64,000 nt of DNA from Chamaelirium japonicum (taxonomy: Eukaryota; Streptophyta; Magnoliopsida; Liliales; Melanthiaceae), in contig CANTAL010000004.1 in the NCBI GenBank assembly GCA_947650365.1, positions 744,001-808,000 on the forward strand. Direction: 5' to 3'. Positions 1 to 14,500 of the stretch are shown here, one piece after another; within the stretch, counting starts at the first letter, position 1; every line of letters starts with the position of its first letter. The translations under genes were made by a program, and so were the position numbers. Below the pieces are notes generated by a model. That model did not search any database. It was not told the DNA's origin and saw only the letters and a list, made by a program, of their open reading frames with translations.

Positions 1-3000
1 CATTCTTACTCATTCGTACGATCCATTCTAATTCATTCGTACGATCCATTCTAATTCATTTGTATGATTCATTCTTACTCATTCGTATGATCCATTCTAA
101 TTCATTCTAATTCGAATTCATTCATACGATCGTGCAAATGGATCGTACGAATGAATTAGAATGGATCGTGCGATTGAATTAGAATGGATTGTACGAATGA
201 GTAAGAATGGATCGTACGAATGAAATAGAATGGATCGTACGAATGAATTAGAATGGATCGTGCTAATAAATTAGAATGGATCGTACGAATGAATTAGAAT
301 AGATTGTGCGAATGAATTAGAATAGATCGTACGAATATATTAGAATGGATCGTATGAATGAATTAGAATGGATCGTGCGAATGAATTAGAATGGATCATA
401 CGAATGAATTAGAATGGATCGTATGAATGAATTAGAATAGATCGTGCGAATGAATTAGAAAGGATACATACAAAAGAATAGATCGTTCAAATGAATTAGA
501 ACGAATCATACGAAGGAATTAGAATGGATACATTCAAGTGAATGAATTAGAATGGATCGTACGAAGAAATTAGAATGGATCATACGAATGAAATAGAGTG
601 GTTCGTATGAAGGAATTAGAATGGATCGTACGAAGGAATTAAAATGGATCGTACAAATGAATTAGAATGGATACATTCGTGCAAAAGAATTAGAATGGAT
701 TGTATGAATGAATTAGAATGGATCGTGCAAATGAATTAGAATGGATCGTGCGAATGAATTAGAACGGATCGTACGAATGAATTAGAATAGATTGTGCGAA
801 TGAATTAGAATGGATCATACGAATGAATTAGAATGGATACATTCGTGCGAATGAATTAGAATGGATCGTATGAATGACTTGGAATGGATCATATGAATGA
901 ATTAGAATGGATCGTGCGAATGAATTAGAATGGATCGTACGAATGAATAGGAATAGATTGTGCGAATGAATTAGAATGGATCGTACGAATGAATTAGAAT
1001 GAATTAGAACGGATACATTCGTGCGAATGAATTAGAATGGATCGTATGAATGAATTAGATTAGATAGTATGAATGAATTAGAATGGATCGTACGTATGAA
1101 TTAGAATGGATCGTACGAATGAATTAGAATTGATCGTACGAAGGAATTAGAATGGATCGTATGAATGAATTAGAATGGATACATTCGTGCATGGATACAT
1201 TCGTGCGAAGGAATTAGAATGGATCGTACGAATGGATCGTAAGAAGGAATTAGAATGAATTAGAATGGATACATTCGTGCGAATATATAAGAATGGATCG
1301 TATGAATGAATTAGATTGGATCATATGAATGAATTAGAATGGATCGTACGTATGAATTAGAATGGATACCTTTATGGGAATGAATTAGAATGGATCGTAC
1401 GAAGGAATTATAATGGATCATACGAATGAAATAGAATGGATACATTCGGGCGAATGAATTAGAATGGATCATTCTAATCCATTCTAATTCGTTCGTACGA
1501 TCCATTCTAATTCATACGTACGATCCATTCTAATTCATTCATACGATTCAATCTAATTCATTCATATGATCCATTCTAATTCAATCGCACGAATGTATCC
1601 ATTCTAATTCATTCTAATTCCTTCGTACGATCCATTCGTACGATCCATTCTAATTCCTTCACACGAATGTATCCATGCACGAATGTATGCATTCTAATTC
1701 ATTAGTCAGATCCATTCTAATTCCTTCGTACGATACATTCTAATTCATTCGCACGATCCATTCTAATTCATTCATACGATCCATTCTAATTCATTCATTC
1801 GCAGGAATTAGAATGGATCGTATGAATGAATTAGAATGCATACATTCGTGCGAATGAATTAGAATGGATCGTATGAATGAATTAGAATGGATCGTACGAA
1901 TGAATTCGAATGGATCGTATGAATGAATTAGAATGGATCGAGCGAATGAATTAGAATGGATCGTACGAATGAATTAGAATGGATACATTCGTTCGAATGA
2001 ATTAGAATGGATCGTACGAATGAGTAAGAATGGATCGTACGAGTGAAATAGAATAGATCATACAAATTAGAATGGATCGTATGAATGAATTAGAATGGAT
2101 TGTGCGAATGAATTAGAATGGATCGTACGAATGAATTAGACTGGATCGTATGAATTTAATAGAATGGATCGTACGAATAAATTAGAATGGATCGTGCTAA
2201 TGAATTTGAATGGATCGTACGAAGGAATTAGAATAGATTGTGCGAATAATGAATTACAATGGATCGTGCGAATGAATTAGATTGGATCGTGCGAATGAAT
2301 TAGAATGGATCGTACGAATGAATTAGAATGGATACATTCGTGCAAATGAATTAGAATGGATCGTATGAATGAATTAGAATGGATCGTATGAATGAATTCG
2401 AATAGATCGTACGAAGGAATTAGAATGGATCTTACGAATGAATTAGAATGGATACATTCGTGCGAAAGAATTAGAATGGATTGTATGAATGAATTAGAAT
2501 GGATCGTATGAATGAATTAGAATCGATCGTGCGAATGAATTAGAATGGATCATACGAATGAATTAGAATGGATCGTGCGAATGAATTAGAATGGATCGTA
2601 CGAATGAATTAGAATAGATAGATTTGTGCGAATGAATTAGAATGGATCGTACGAATGAGTAAGAATGGATCGTACAAATGAATTAGAATAGATCGTATGT
2701 ATTAGAATGGATCGTACAAATAGAATGGATCGTACGAATGAATTAGAATAGATTGTACGAAGGAATTAGAATGGATCGTACGAATGGATCGTATGAATGA
2801 ATTAGAATGTATTAGAATGAATCATACGAATGAATTAGAATGGATCGTACGAATGAATTAGAATGGATACATTCGCGGACGAATGAATTAGAATGGATAA
2901 ATTCATGCGAAAGAATTAGAATGGATTGTATGAATGAATTAGAATGGATCTTATGAATGAATTAGAATGGATTGTGCGAATGAATTAGAATGGATCGTAC

Positions 3001-3757
3001 GAATGAATTAGAATGGATCGTACGAATGAATTAGAATGGATCGTGCGAATGAATTAGAATGGATCGTACGAATGAATTAGAATGGACGCATTCGTGAGAA
3101 TGAATTAGAATGGATCATACGAATGTGTAAGAATGGATCGTACGAATGAAATAGAATGGATCGTACGAATGAAATAGAATGGATCGTGCTAATGAATTAG
3201 AATGGATCGTACGAATGTATTAGAATAGATTGTGTGATTGAATTAGAATGGATCGTACAAATGAATTAGAATGGATCGTATGAATGAATTAGAATCGATC
3301 GTGCAAATGAATTAGAATGGATCGTACGAATGAATTAGAATGGATACATTCGTGCGAATGAATTAGAATGGATTGTATGAATGAATTAGAATGGATCGTG
3401 CGAATGAATTAGAATGGATCGTGCGAATGAATTAGAATGGATCATACGAATGAATTAGAATGGATCGTATGAATGAATTAGCACGATCCATTCTAATTCA
3501 TTCGCACGATCCATTCTAATTCATTCATACGATCTATTCTTGTTCATTCATACGATCCATTCTAATTCATTCATATAATCCATTCTAATTCATTCGCACA
3601 AATGGATCCATTCTATTTCAATCGTAGGATCCATTCTAATTCCTTCGTACGATCCATTCTAATTCTATTTCATTCGTACGATCCATTCTATTTCATTCGT
3701 ATGATCCATTCTAATTCCTTCGTACGATCCATTCTAATTCTTTCGCACGAATGTATC
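1..3757. repeat. Degenerate 23-bp satellite, left block
   Basis: Tandem copies of a unit of about 23 bp (core GAATGAATTAGAATGG followed by ATCGTAC or ATCGTGC). It is interspersed with a longer variant of about 28 bp in which the ATC part reads ATACATTCGTGC. Copies differ by point changes and small indels, so the array is old or poorly homogenised. Orientation flips near 130, 1470, 1805 and 3485, always at unit-like boundaries. No gene is visible; the short reading frames in it are by-products of a repeat that lacks stops in some frames. The block is cut at its right end by the insertion starting at 3758; the GTATC at 3753-3757 is the left target duplication of that insertion. Confidence 0.95.
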
Positions 3758-4593
3758 TGTCACGCCCCGAATTCTGGACTAAGAAGAGAGGGTCCAGAAC
3801 TCAAGGGTGATATTTTGAAATGGAGGGAAATATAATTACAGAGATAACATAACGCGGAAGCAATAAATAATACTTAAATATCCATTCCACTAACAATACT
3901 CTTCAACATCTTACAGTCCAAATACGATAACAATAAATGGTAAAAACTAGACGAGTCCAGTTGTCACTCCTACCCTCGCAAATCCGGTGAAGAACTGCTA
4001 CTCCAACTGAAACAGCCACAGAGCTCCTAACGCTCCGTCCGAGAAAAAGAACCTGGGGGAGAGGAAAAACAACAAAACAACTCCCCCTGAGTATAAAACT
4101 CAGTGGTCCTAAAGAACAAGTCGGAGAACGCGAGAAGATATAAAACAACAATATACTTCTACGGTAAAGTAAAAATGCAAACATAATTGAGTAAGCAACA
4201 GAAGAAACTACTACTACCACAAGTATATACTAAGTGATCTATTCTACTATATCCAGTAATCCCATGTTATACGTTCAATGTCCTAACCGACAATTCCCTC
4301 ATGAGGTGTCCCATTCCACTTCATGAGAGAACCCACTTTCTAGGTCGTGCATAGTGGTGCAAAGCCCTAGGCTAAAGAGAAGAAAAGAAGAAAAGAAAGG
4401 AGGGGGAAACAAGTGTGAACCCCAAGTTTGAGCTAGGCTCCCGACTTGGTGGCGTTACTATTGGGTTCCTTTTTCGCAACAGGGGAACCACTCCGTTCCT
4501 TATGCTCGGGATACAGCCTCGAGACATACTACCCTAGTGGCCAAAAAGGGGGCTTGGTCTTTCACCACGGGGCACTCACACCCAACTTGCTTT

Positions 4594-5150
4594 CACTACA
4601 AAAAAAACAGTTATTACCGACGGACAATATCCGTCGGTAATATTAAAATGTCGTCGGTAATATTATATAGCGACGGAAGATATTTCCGTCGCTGGCTGTC
4701 GGGAAAGAAGGCGTCGGGGAAAACAATACGACGGACCAAATATTACCGTCGGTAATAATAATTAATACCGACGGTAATATTAACGCCGTCGGTAATATTT
4801 AATCAATTTAAAACTAATATAATATAGTATTGCCGACGAACTATAAGCATCCGTCGGTAATATATAAACATTTTACCGACGAGAATAGTTTATACTGTCG
4901 GTAATACTATATATATTACCGACAAATATATATATTACCCGTCGGTAATAATATATATTTTACCGACCAAATTAATATCACCGTCGGTAATACTATATAT
5001 ATTACCGACGGATATATATATTACCCGTCGGTAATAATATATATATTACCGACGGATATTATATGCCGTCGGCAACTCATTAATAATTTAAAAAAAATAA
5101 AAATATTATTACCGACGGAATAATTAATTTCCGTCGGTAATAAGTATGTT
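4594..5150. repeat. Left terminal inverted repeat and subterminal repeats of the CACTA element
   Basis: After the CACTA terminus, short motifs of the form TACCGACGG and CCGTCGGTAA recur every 10-30 bp, often as inverted pairs with an AT-rich spacer. In En/Spm, clustered subterminal motifs bind the TNPA protein and are needed for excision. Here the motif core CCGACGG/CCGTCGG plays the equivalent structural part; binding is inferred. The same core fills the right end of the element (about 23335-24069), which supports pairing of the two ends. Confidence 0.88.
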
Positions 5151-5561
5151 TTTTTTTTTAATAAATTTACCTAAATAATGTTATTTAATTCCTGTGATTC
5201 AATACCACAATATATTACCACAATTTATCAAAATATTACCACAATTTATAAAATATTACCTAAATTGATAAAAAATTACAGCAAATTATCAAATATTATA
5301 CCACAGTTCCCGGCCGACAATTATAGATAGAAGAAAAAATAACCATATATTACAAAACAATATTTACACAATCCAGAACTGAGAGATGATACATGTCCGA
5401 TCTCAACCACCAACGCCGGTGCTCTCATCGATCCCCTGACGCCGCCCTATCTCAACCACGCCCGCCCACCACCAACGCTGGTGCTCTCATCGATCCCCTG
5501 ACGCCGCCCTGCTCCTGCAATTAACATGTATTTGTTAAAAAAATGGTTTATATCTATAACT
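5151..5561. other. AT-rich spacer with a short GC-rich tandem duplication
   Basis: A gene-free stretch between the left subterminal repeats and the large satellite array. The first 250 bases are AT-rich with loosely repeated ATATTACCACAATTTAT elements. A GC-rich part follows in which 42 bp are present twice (5407-5448 and 5469-5510, 62 bp apart), differing at one visible base. Read leftward, TTGCAG followed by exon-like GC-rich sequence at 5514 looks like a splice acceptor, so this may be a 3' exon or 3' UTR of the transposon transcript. That reading is weak. Confidence 0.45.
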
Positions 5562-8500
5562 GAGTCTAAGCGTTAAAAAATGATAAGTTAGCGTATTTCG
5601 ATTTTGAAATAGGTTTGGATTCGATCCGATCGTCATCGGCTCGGCATCCGGTAATTTGAACTTGGAATTATTCCGTATTTCGGACTTGCGAGCGGGTTCT
5701 AATTGGATATTTGACCAATTTACGCTCCGATTCACCGATTTAGAGTCTAAGTGTTGGAAAATCATAAGTTAGCGTGTTTCGGATATGAAATAGGTTTGGA
5801 TTCGATCGGATCGTCATCGGATCGGCATCCGATAATTCGAACTTGGAATTATTCCGTATTTCGGACTTGCGAGCGGGTTCTAATTGGATATTTGACCAAT
5901 TTACGCTCCGATTCACCGATTTAGAGTCTAAGTGTTGGAAAATCATAAGTTAGCGTGTTTCGGATATGAAATAGGTTTCGATTCGATCGGATCGTCATCC
6001 GGTAATTCGAACTTGGAATTATTCCGTATTTCGGACTTGCGAGCGGGTTCTAATTGGATATTTGACCAATTTACGCTCCGATTCACCGATTTAGAGTCTA
6101 AGTGTTGGAAAATCATAAGTTAGCGTGTTTCGGATATGAAATAGGTTTGGATTCGATCCGATCGTCATCGGCTCGGCATCCGGTAATTCGAACTTGGAAT
6201 TATTCCGTATTTCGGACTTGCGAGCGGGTTCTAATTGGATATTTGACCAATTTACGCTTCGATTCACCGATTTAGAGTCTAAGTGTTGGAAAATCATAAG
6301 TTAGCGTGTTTCGGATATGAAATAGGTTTGGATTCGATCCGATCGTCATCGGCTCGGCATTCGATAATTCGAACTTGGAATTATTCCGTATTTCGGACTT
6401 GCGAGCGGGTTCTAATTGGATATTTGACCAATTTACGCTCCGATTCACCGATTTAGAGTCTAAGTGTTGGAAAATCATAAGTTAGCGTGTTTCGGATATG
6501 AAATAGGTTTGGATTCGATCGGATCGTCATCGGATCGGCATCCGATAATTCGAACTTGGAATTATTCCGTATTTCGGACTTGCGAGCGGGTTCTAATTGG
6601 ATATTTGACCAATTTACGCTCCGATTCACCGATTTAGAGTCTAAGTGTTGGAAAATCATAAGTTAGCGTGTTTCGGATATGAAATAGGTTTCGATTCGAT
6701 CGGATCGTCATCGGATCGGCATCCGGTAATTCGAACTTGGAATTATTCCGTATTTCGGACTTGCGAGCGGGTTCTAATTGGATATTTGACCAATTTACGC
6801 TCCGATTCACCGATTTAGAGTCTAAGTGTTGGAAAATCATAAGTTAGCGTGTTTCGGATATGAAATAGGTTTGGATTCGATCGGATCGTCATCGGATCGG
6901 CATCCGATAATTCGAACTTGGAATTATTCCGTATTTCGGACTTGCGAGCGGGTTCTAATTGGATATTTGACCAATTTACGCTCCGATTCACCGATTTAGA
7001 GTCTAAGTGTTGGAAAATCATAAGTTAGCGTGTTTCGGATATGAAATAGGTTTCGATTCGATCGGATCGTCATCGGATCGGCATCCGGTAATTCGAACTT
7101 GGAATTATTCCGTATTTCGGACTTGCGAGCGGGTTCTAATTGGATATTTGACCAATTTACGCTCCGATTCACCGATTTAGAGTCTAAGTGTTGGAAAATC
7201 ATAAGTTAGCGTGTTTCGGATATGAAATAGGTTTGGATTCGATCCGATCGTCATCGGCTCGGCATCCGGTAATTCGAACTTGGAATTATTCCGTATTTCG
7301 GACTTGCGAGCGGGTTCTAATTGGATATTTGACCAATTTACGCTCCGATTCACCGGTTTAGAGTCTAAGTGTTGGAAAATCATAAGTTAGCGTGTTTCGG
7401 ATATGAAATAGGTTTGGATTCGATCGGATCGTCATCGGATCGGCATCCGATAATTCGAACTTGGAATTATTCCGTATTTCGGACTTGCGAGCGGGTTCTA
7501 ATTGGATATTTGACCAATTTACGCTCCGATTCACCGATTTAGAGTCTAAGTGTTGGAAAATCATAAGTTAGCGTGTTTCGGATATGAAATAGGTTTCGAT
7601 TCGATCGGATCGTCATCGGATCGGCATCCGGTAATTCGAACTTGGAATTATTCCGTATTTCGGACTTGCGAGCGGGTTCTAATTGGATATTTGACCAATT
7701 TACGCTCCGATTCACCGATTTAGAGTCTAAGTGTTGGAAAATCATAAGTTAGCGTGTTTCGGATATGAAATAGGTTTGGATTCGATCCGATCGTCATCGG
7801 CTCGGCATCCGGTAATTCGAACTTGGAATTATTCCGTATTTCGGACTTGCGAGCGGGTTCTAATTGGATATTTGACCAATTTACGCTTCGATTCACCGAT
7901 TTAGAGTCTAAGTGTTGGAAAATCATAAGTTAGCGTGTTTCGGATATGAAATAGGTTTGGATTCGATCGGATCGTCATCGGATCGGCATCCGATAATTCG
8001 AACTTGGAATTATTCCGTATTTCGGACTTGCGAGCGGGTTCTAATTGGATATTTGACCAATTTACGCTCCGATTCACCGATTTAGAGTCTAAGTGTTGGA
8101 AAATCATAAGTTAGCGTGTTTCGGATATGAAATAGGTTTCGATTCGATCGGATCGTCATCGGATCGGCATCCGGTAATTCGAACTTGGAATTATTCCGTA
8201 TTTCGGACTTGCGAGCGAGTTCTAATTGGATATTTGACCAATTTACGCTCCGATTCACCGATTTAGAGTCTAAGTGTTGGAAAATCATAAGTTAGCGTGT
8301 TTCGGATATGAAATAGGTTTGGATTCGATCGGATCGTCATCGGATCGGCATCCGATAATTCGAACTTGGAATTATTCCGTATTTCGGACTTGCGAGCGGG
8401 TTCTAATTGGATATTTGACCAATTTACGCTCCGATTCACCGATTTAGAGTCTAAGTGTTGGAAAATCATAAGTTAGCGTGTTTCGGATATGAAATAGGTT

Positions 8501-11500
8501 TCGATTCGATCGGATCGTCATCGGATCGGCATCCGGTAATTCGAACTTGGAATTATTCCGTATTTCGGACTTGCGAGCGGGTTCTAATTGGATATTTGAC
8601 CAATTTACGCTCCGATTCACCGATTTAGAGTCTAAGTGTTGGAAAATCATAAGTTAGCGTGTTTCGGATATGAAATAGGTTTGGATTCGATCCGATCGTC
8701 ATCGGCTCGGCATCCGGTAATTCGAACTTGGAATTATTCCGTATTTCGGACTTGCGAGCGGGTTCTAATTGGATATTTGACCAATTTACGCTCCGATTCA
8801 CCGGTTTAGAGTCTAAGTGTTGGAAAATCATAAGTTAGCGTGTTTCGGATATGAAATAGGTTTGGATTCGATCGGATCGTCATCGGATCGGCATCCGATA
8901 ATTCGAACTTGGAATTATTCCGTATTTCGGACTTGCGAGCGGGTTCTAATTGGATATTTGACCAATTTACGCTCCGATTCACCGATTTAGAGTCTAAGTG
9001 TTGGAAAATCATAAGTTAGCGTGTTTCGGATATGAAATAGGTTTCGATTCGATCGGATCGTCATCGGATCGGCATCCGGTAATTCGAACTTGGAATTATT
9101 CCGTATTTCGGACTTGCGAGCGGGTTCTAATTGGATATTTGACCAATTTACGCTCCGATTCACCGATTTAGAGTCTAAGTGTTGGAAAATCATAAGTTAG
9201 CGTGTTTCGGATATGAAATAGGTTTGGATTCGATCCGATCGTCATCGGCTCGGCATCCGGTAATTCGAACTTGGAATTATTCCGTATTTCGGACTTGCGA
9301 GCGGGTTCTAATTGGATATTTGACCAATTTACGCTTCGATTCACCGATTTAGAGTCTAAGTGTTGGAAAATCATAAGTTAGCGTGTTTCGGATATGAAAT
9401 AGGTTTGGATTCGATCGGATCGTCATCGGATCGGCATCCGATAATTCGAACTTGGAATTATTCCGTATTTCGGACTTGCGAGCGGGTTCTAATTGGATAT
9501 TTGACCAATTTACGCTCCGATTCACCGATTTAGAGTCTAAGTGTTGGAAAATCATAAGTTAGCGTGTTTCGGATATGAAATAGGTTTCGATTCGATCGGA
9601 TCGTCATCGGATCGGCATCCGGTAATTCGAACTTGGAATTATTCCGTATTTCGGACTTGCGAGCGGGTTCTAATTGGATATTTGACCAATTTACGCTCCG
9701 ATTCACCGATTTAGAGTCTAAGTGTTGGAAAATCATAAGTTAGCGTGTTTCGGATATGAAATAGGTTTGGATTCGATCCGATCGTCATCGGCTCGGCATC
9801 CGGTAATTCGAACTTGGAATTATTCCGTATTTCGGACTTGCGAGCGGGTTCTAATTGGATATTTGACCAATTTACGTTTCGATTCACCGATTTAGAGTCT
9901 AAGTGTTGGAAAATCATAAGTTAGCGTGTTTCGGATATGAAATAGGTTTGGATTCGATCGGATCGTCATCGGATCGGCATCCGATAATTCGAACTTGGAA
10001 TTATTCCGTATTTCGGACTTGCGAGCGGGTTCTAATTGGATATTTGACCAATTTACGCTCCGATTCACCGATTTAGAGTCTAAGTGTTGGAAAATCATAA
10101 GTTAGCGTGTTTCGGATATGAAATAGGTTTCGATTCGATCGGATCGTCATCGGATCGGCATCCGGTAATTCGAACTTGGAATTATTCCGTATTTCGGACT
10201 TGCGAGCGGGTTCTAATTGGATATTTGACCAATTTACGCTCCGATTCACCGATTTAGAGTCTAAGTGTTGGAAAATCATAAGTTAGCGTGTTTCGGATAT
10301 AAAATAGGTTTGGATTCGATCCGATCGTCATCGGATCGGCATCCGATAATTCGAAGTTGGATTTATTCCGTATTTCGGACTTGCGAGCGGGTTCTAATTG
10401 GATATTTGACCAATTTACGCTCCGATTCACCGGTTTAGAGTCTAAGTGTTGGAAAATCATAAGTTAGCGTGTTTCGGATATGAAATAGGTTTGGATTCGA
10501 TCCGATCGTCATCGGCTCGGCATCCGGTAATTCGAACTTGGAATTATTCCGTATTTCGGACTTGCGAGCGGGTTCTAATTGGATATTTGACCAATTTACG
10601 CTTCGATTCACCGATTTAGAGTCTAAGTGTTGGAAAATCATAAGTTAGCGTGTTTCGGATATGAAATAGGTTTGGATTCGATCCGATCGTCATCGGATCG
10701 GCATCCGATAATTCGAAGTTGGAATTATTCCGTATTTCGGACTTGCGAGCGGGTTCTAATTGGATATTTGACCAATTTACGCTCCGATTCACCGATTTAG
10801 AGTCTAAGTGTTGGAAAATCATAAGTTAGCGTGTTTCGGATATGAAATAGGTTTGGATTCGATCCGATCGTCATCGGATCGGCATCCGATAATTCGAAGT
10901 TGGATTTATTCCGTATTTCGGACTTGCGAGCGGGTTCTAATTGGATATTTGACCAATTTACGCTCCGATTCACCGGTTTAGAGTCTAAGTGTTGGAAAAT
11001 CATAAGTTAGCGTGTTTCGGATATGAAATAGGTTTGGATTCGATCCGATCGTCATCGGCTCGGCATCCGGTAATTCGAACTTGGAATTATTCCGTATTTC
11101 GGACTTGCGAGCGGGTTCTAATTGGATATTTGACCAATTTACGCTTCGATTCACCGATTTAGAGTCTAAGTGTTGGAAAATCATAAGTTAGCGTGTTTCG
11201 GATATGAAATAGGTTTGGATTCGATCCGATCGTCATCGGCTCGGCATTCGATAATTCGAACTTGGAATTATTCCGTATTTCGGACTTGCGAGCGGGTTCT
11301 AATTGGATATTTGACCAATTTACGCTCCGATTCACCGATTTAGAGTCTAAGTGTTGGAAAATCATAAGTTAGCGTGTTTCGGATATGAAATAGGTTTGGA
11401 TTCGATCCGATCGTCATCGGATCGGCATCCGATAATTCGAACTTGGAATTATTCCGTATTTCGGACTTGCGAGCGGGTTCTAATTGGATATTTGACCAAT

Positions 11501-14500
11501 TTACGCTCCGATTCACCGATTTAGAGTCTAAGTGTTGGAAAATCATAAGTTAGCGTGTTTCGGATACCGATTTAGAGTCTAAGTGTTGGAAAATCATAAG
11601 TTAGCGTGTTTCGGATATGAAATAGGTTTGGATTCGATCGGATCGTCATCGGATCGGCATCCGATAATTCGAACTTGGAATTATTCCGTATTTCGGACTT
11701 GCGAGCGGGTTCTAATTGGATATTTGACCAATTTACGCTCCGATTCACCGATTTAGAGTCTAAGTGTTGGAAAATCATAAGTTAGCGTGTTTCGGATACC
11801 GATTTAGAGTCTAAGTGTTGGAAAATCATAAGTTAGCGTGTTTCGGATATGAAATAGGTTTGGATTCGATCGGATCGTCATCGGATCGGCATCCGATAAT
11901 TCGAACTTGGAATTATTCCGTATTTCGGACTTGCGAGCGGGTTCTAATTGGATATTTGACCAATTTACGCTCCGATTCACCGATTTAGAGTCTAAGTGTT
12001 GGAAAATCATAAGTTAGCGTGTTTCGGATATGAAATAGGTTTCGATTCGATCGGATCGTCATCGGATCGGCATCCGGTAATTCGAACTTGGAATTATTCC
12101 GTATTTCGGACTTGCGAGCGGGTTCTAATTGGATATTTGACCAATTTACGCTCCGATTCACCGATTTAGAGTCTAAGTGTTGGAAAATCATAAGTTAGCG
12201 TGTTTCGGATATGAAATAGGTTTGGATTCGATCCGATCGTCATCGGCTCGGCATCCGGTAATTCGAACTTGGAATTATTCCGTATTTCGGACTTGCGAGC
12301 GGGTTCTAATTGGATATTTGACCAATTTACGTTTCGATTCACCGATTTAGAGTCTAAGTGTTGGAAAATCATAAGTTAGCGTGTTTCGGATATGAAATAG
12401 GTTTGGATTCGATCGGATCGTCATCGGATCGGCATCCGATAATTCGAACTTGGAATTATTCCGTATTTCGGACTTGCGAGCGGGTTCTAATTGGATATTT
12501 GACCAATTTACGCTCCGATTCACCGATTTAGAGTCTAAGTGTTGGAAAATCATAAGTTAGCGTGTTTCGGATATGAAATAGGTTTCGATTCGATCGGATC
12601 GTCATCGGATCGGCATCCGGTAATTCGAACTTGGAATTATTCCGTATTTCGGACTTGCGAGCGGGTTCTAATTGGATATTTGACCAATTTACGCTCCGAT
12701 TCACCGATTTAGAGTCTAAGTGTTGGAAAATCATAAGTTAGCGTGTTTCGGATATAAAATAGGTTTGGATTCGATCCGATCGTCATCGGATCGGCATCCG
12801 ATAATTCGAAGTTGGATTTATTCCGTATTTCGGACTTGCGAGCGGGTTCTAATTGGATATTTGACCAATTTACGCTCCGATTCACCGGTTTAGAGTCTAA
12901 GTGTTGGAAAATCATAAGTTAGCGTGTTTCGGATATGAAATAGGTTTGGATTCGATCCGATCGTCATCGGCTCGGCATCCGGTAATTCGAACTTGGAATT
13001 ATTCCGTATTTCGGACTTGCGAGCGGGTTCTAATTGGATATTTGACCAATTTACGCTTCGATTCACCGATTTAGAGTCTAAGTGTTGGAAAATCATAAGT
13101 TAGCGTGTTTCGGATATGAAATAGGTTTGGATTCGATCCGATCGTCATCGGATCGGCATCCGATAATTCGAAGTTGGAATTATTCCGTATTTCGGACTTG
13201 CGAGCGGGTTCTAATTGGATATTTGACCAATTTACGCTCCGATTCACCGATTTAGAGTCTAAGTGTTGGAAAATCATAAGTTAGCGTGTTTCGGATATGA
13301 AATAGGTTTGGATTCGATCCGATCGTCATCGGATCGGCATCCGATAATTCGAAGTTGGATTTATTCCGTATTTCGGACTTGCGAGCGGGTTCTAATTGGA
13401 TATTTGACCAATTTACGCTCCGATTCACCGGTTTAGAGTCTAAGTGTTGGAAAATCATAAGTTAGCGTGTTTCGGATATGAAATAGGTTTGGATTCGATC
13501 CGATCGTCATCGGCTCGGCATCCGGTAATTCGAACTTGGAATTATTCCGTATTTCGGACTTGCGAGCGGGTTCTAATTGGATATTTGACCAATTTACGCT
13601 TCGATTCACCGATTTAGAGTCTAAGTGTTGGAAAATCATAAGTTAGCGTGTTTCGGATATGAAATAGGTTTGGATTCGATCCGATCGTCATCGGCTCGGC
13701 ATTCGATAATTCGAACTTGGAATTATTCCGTATTTCGGACTTGCGAGCGGGTTCTAATTGGATATTTGACCAATTTACGCTCCGATTCACCGATTTAGAG
13801 TCTAAGTGTTGGAAAATCATAAGTTAGCGTGTTTCGGATATGAAATAGGTTTGGATTCGATCCGATCGTCATCGGATCGGCATCCGATAATTCGAACTTG
13901 GAATTATTCCGTATTTCGGACTTGCGAGCGGGTTCTAATTGGATATTTGACCAATTTACGCTCCGATTCACCGATTTAGAGTCTAAGTGTTGGAAAATCA
14001 TAAGTTAGCGTGTTTCGGATACCGATTTAGAGTCTAAGTGTTGGAAAATCATAAGTTAGCGTGTTTCGGATATGAAATAGGTTTGGATTCGATCGGATCG
14101 TCATCGGATCGGCATCCGATAATTCGAACTTGGAATTATTCCGTATTTCGGACTTGCGAGCGGGTTCTAATTGGATATTTGACCAATTTACGCTCCGATT
14201 CACCGATTTAGAGTCTAAGTGTTGGAAAATCATAAGTTAGCGTGTTTCGGATACCGATTTAGAGTCTAAGTGTTGGAAAATCATAAGTTAGCGTGTTTCG
14301 GATATGAAATAGGTTTGGATTCGATCGGATCGTCATCGGATCGGCATCCGATAATTCGAACTTGGAATTATTCCGTATTTCGGACTTGCGAGCGGGTTCT
14401 AATTGGATATTTGACCAATTTACGCTCCGATTCACCGATTTAGAGTCTAAGTGTTGGAAAATCATAAGTTAGCGTGTTTCGGATACCGATTTAGAGTCTA

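Noticed and set aside
1-3757. Open frames such as the Ser/Phe/Ile/Arg-rich 60-120 codon peptides in the 23-bp satellite
   Set aside because: Three 23-bp units give a 69-bp period that happens to lack stops in one frame; no conservation beyond the repeat itself.
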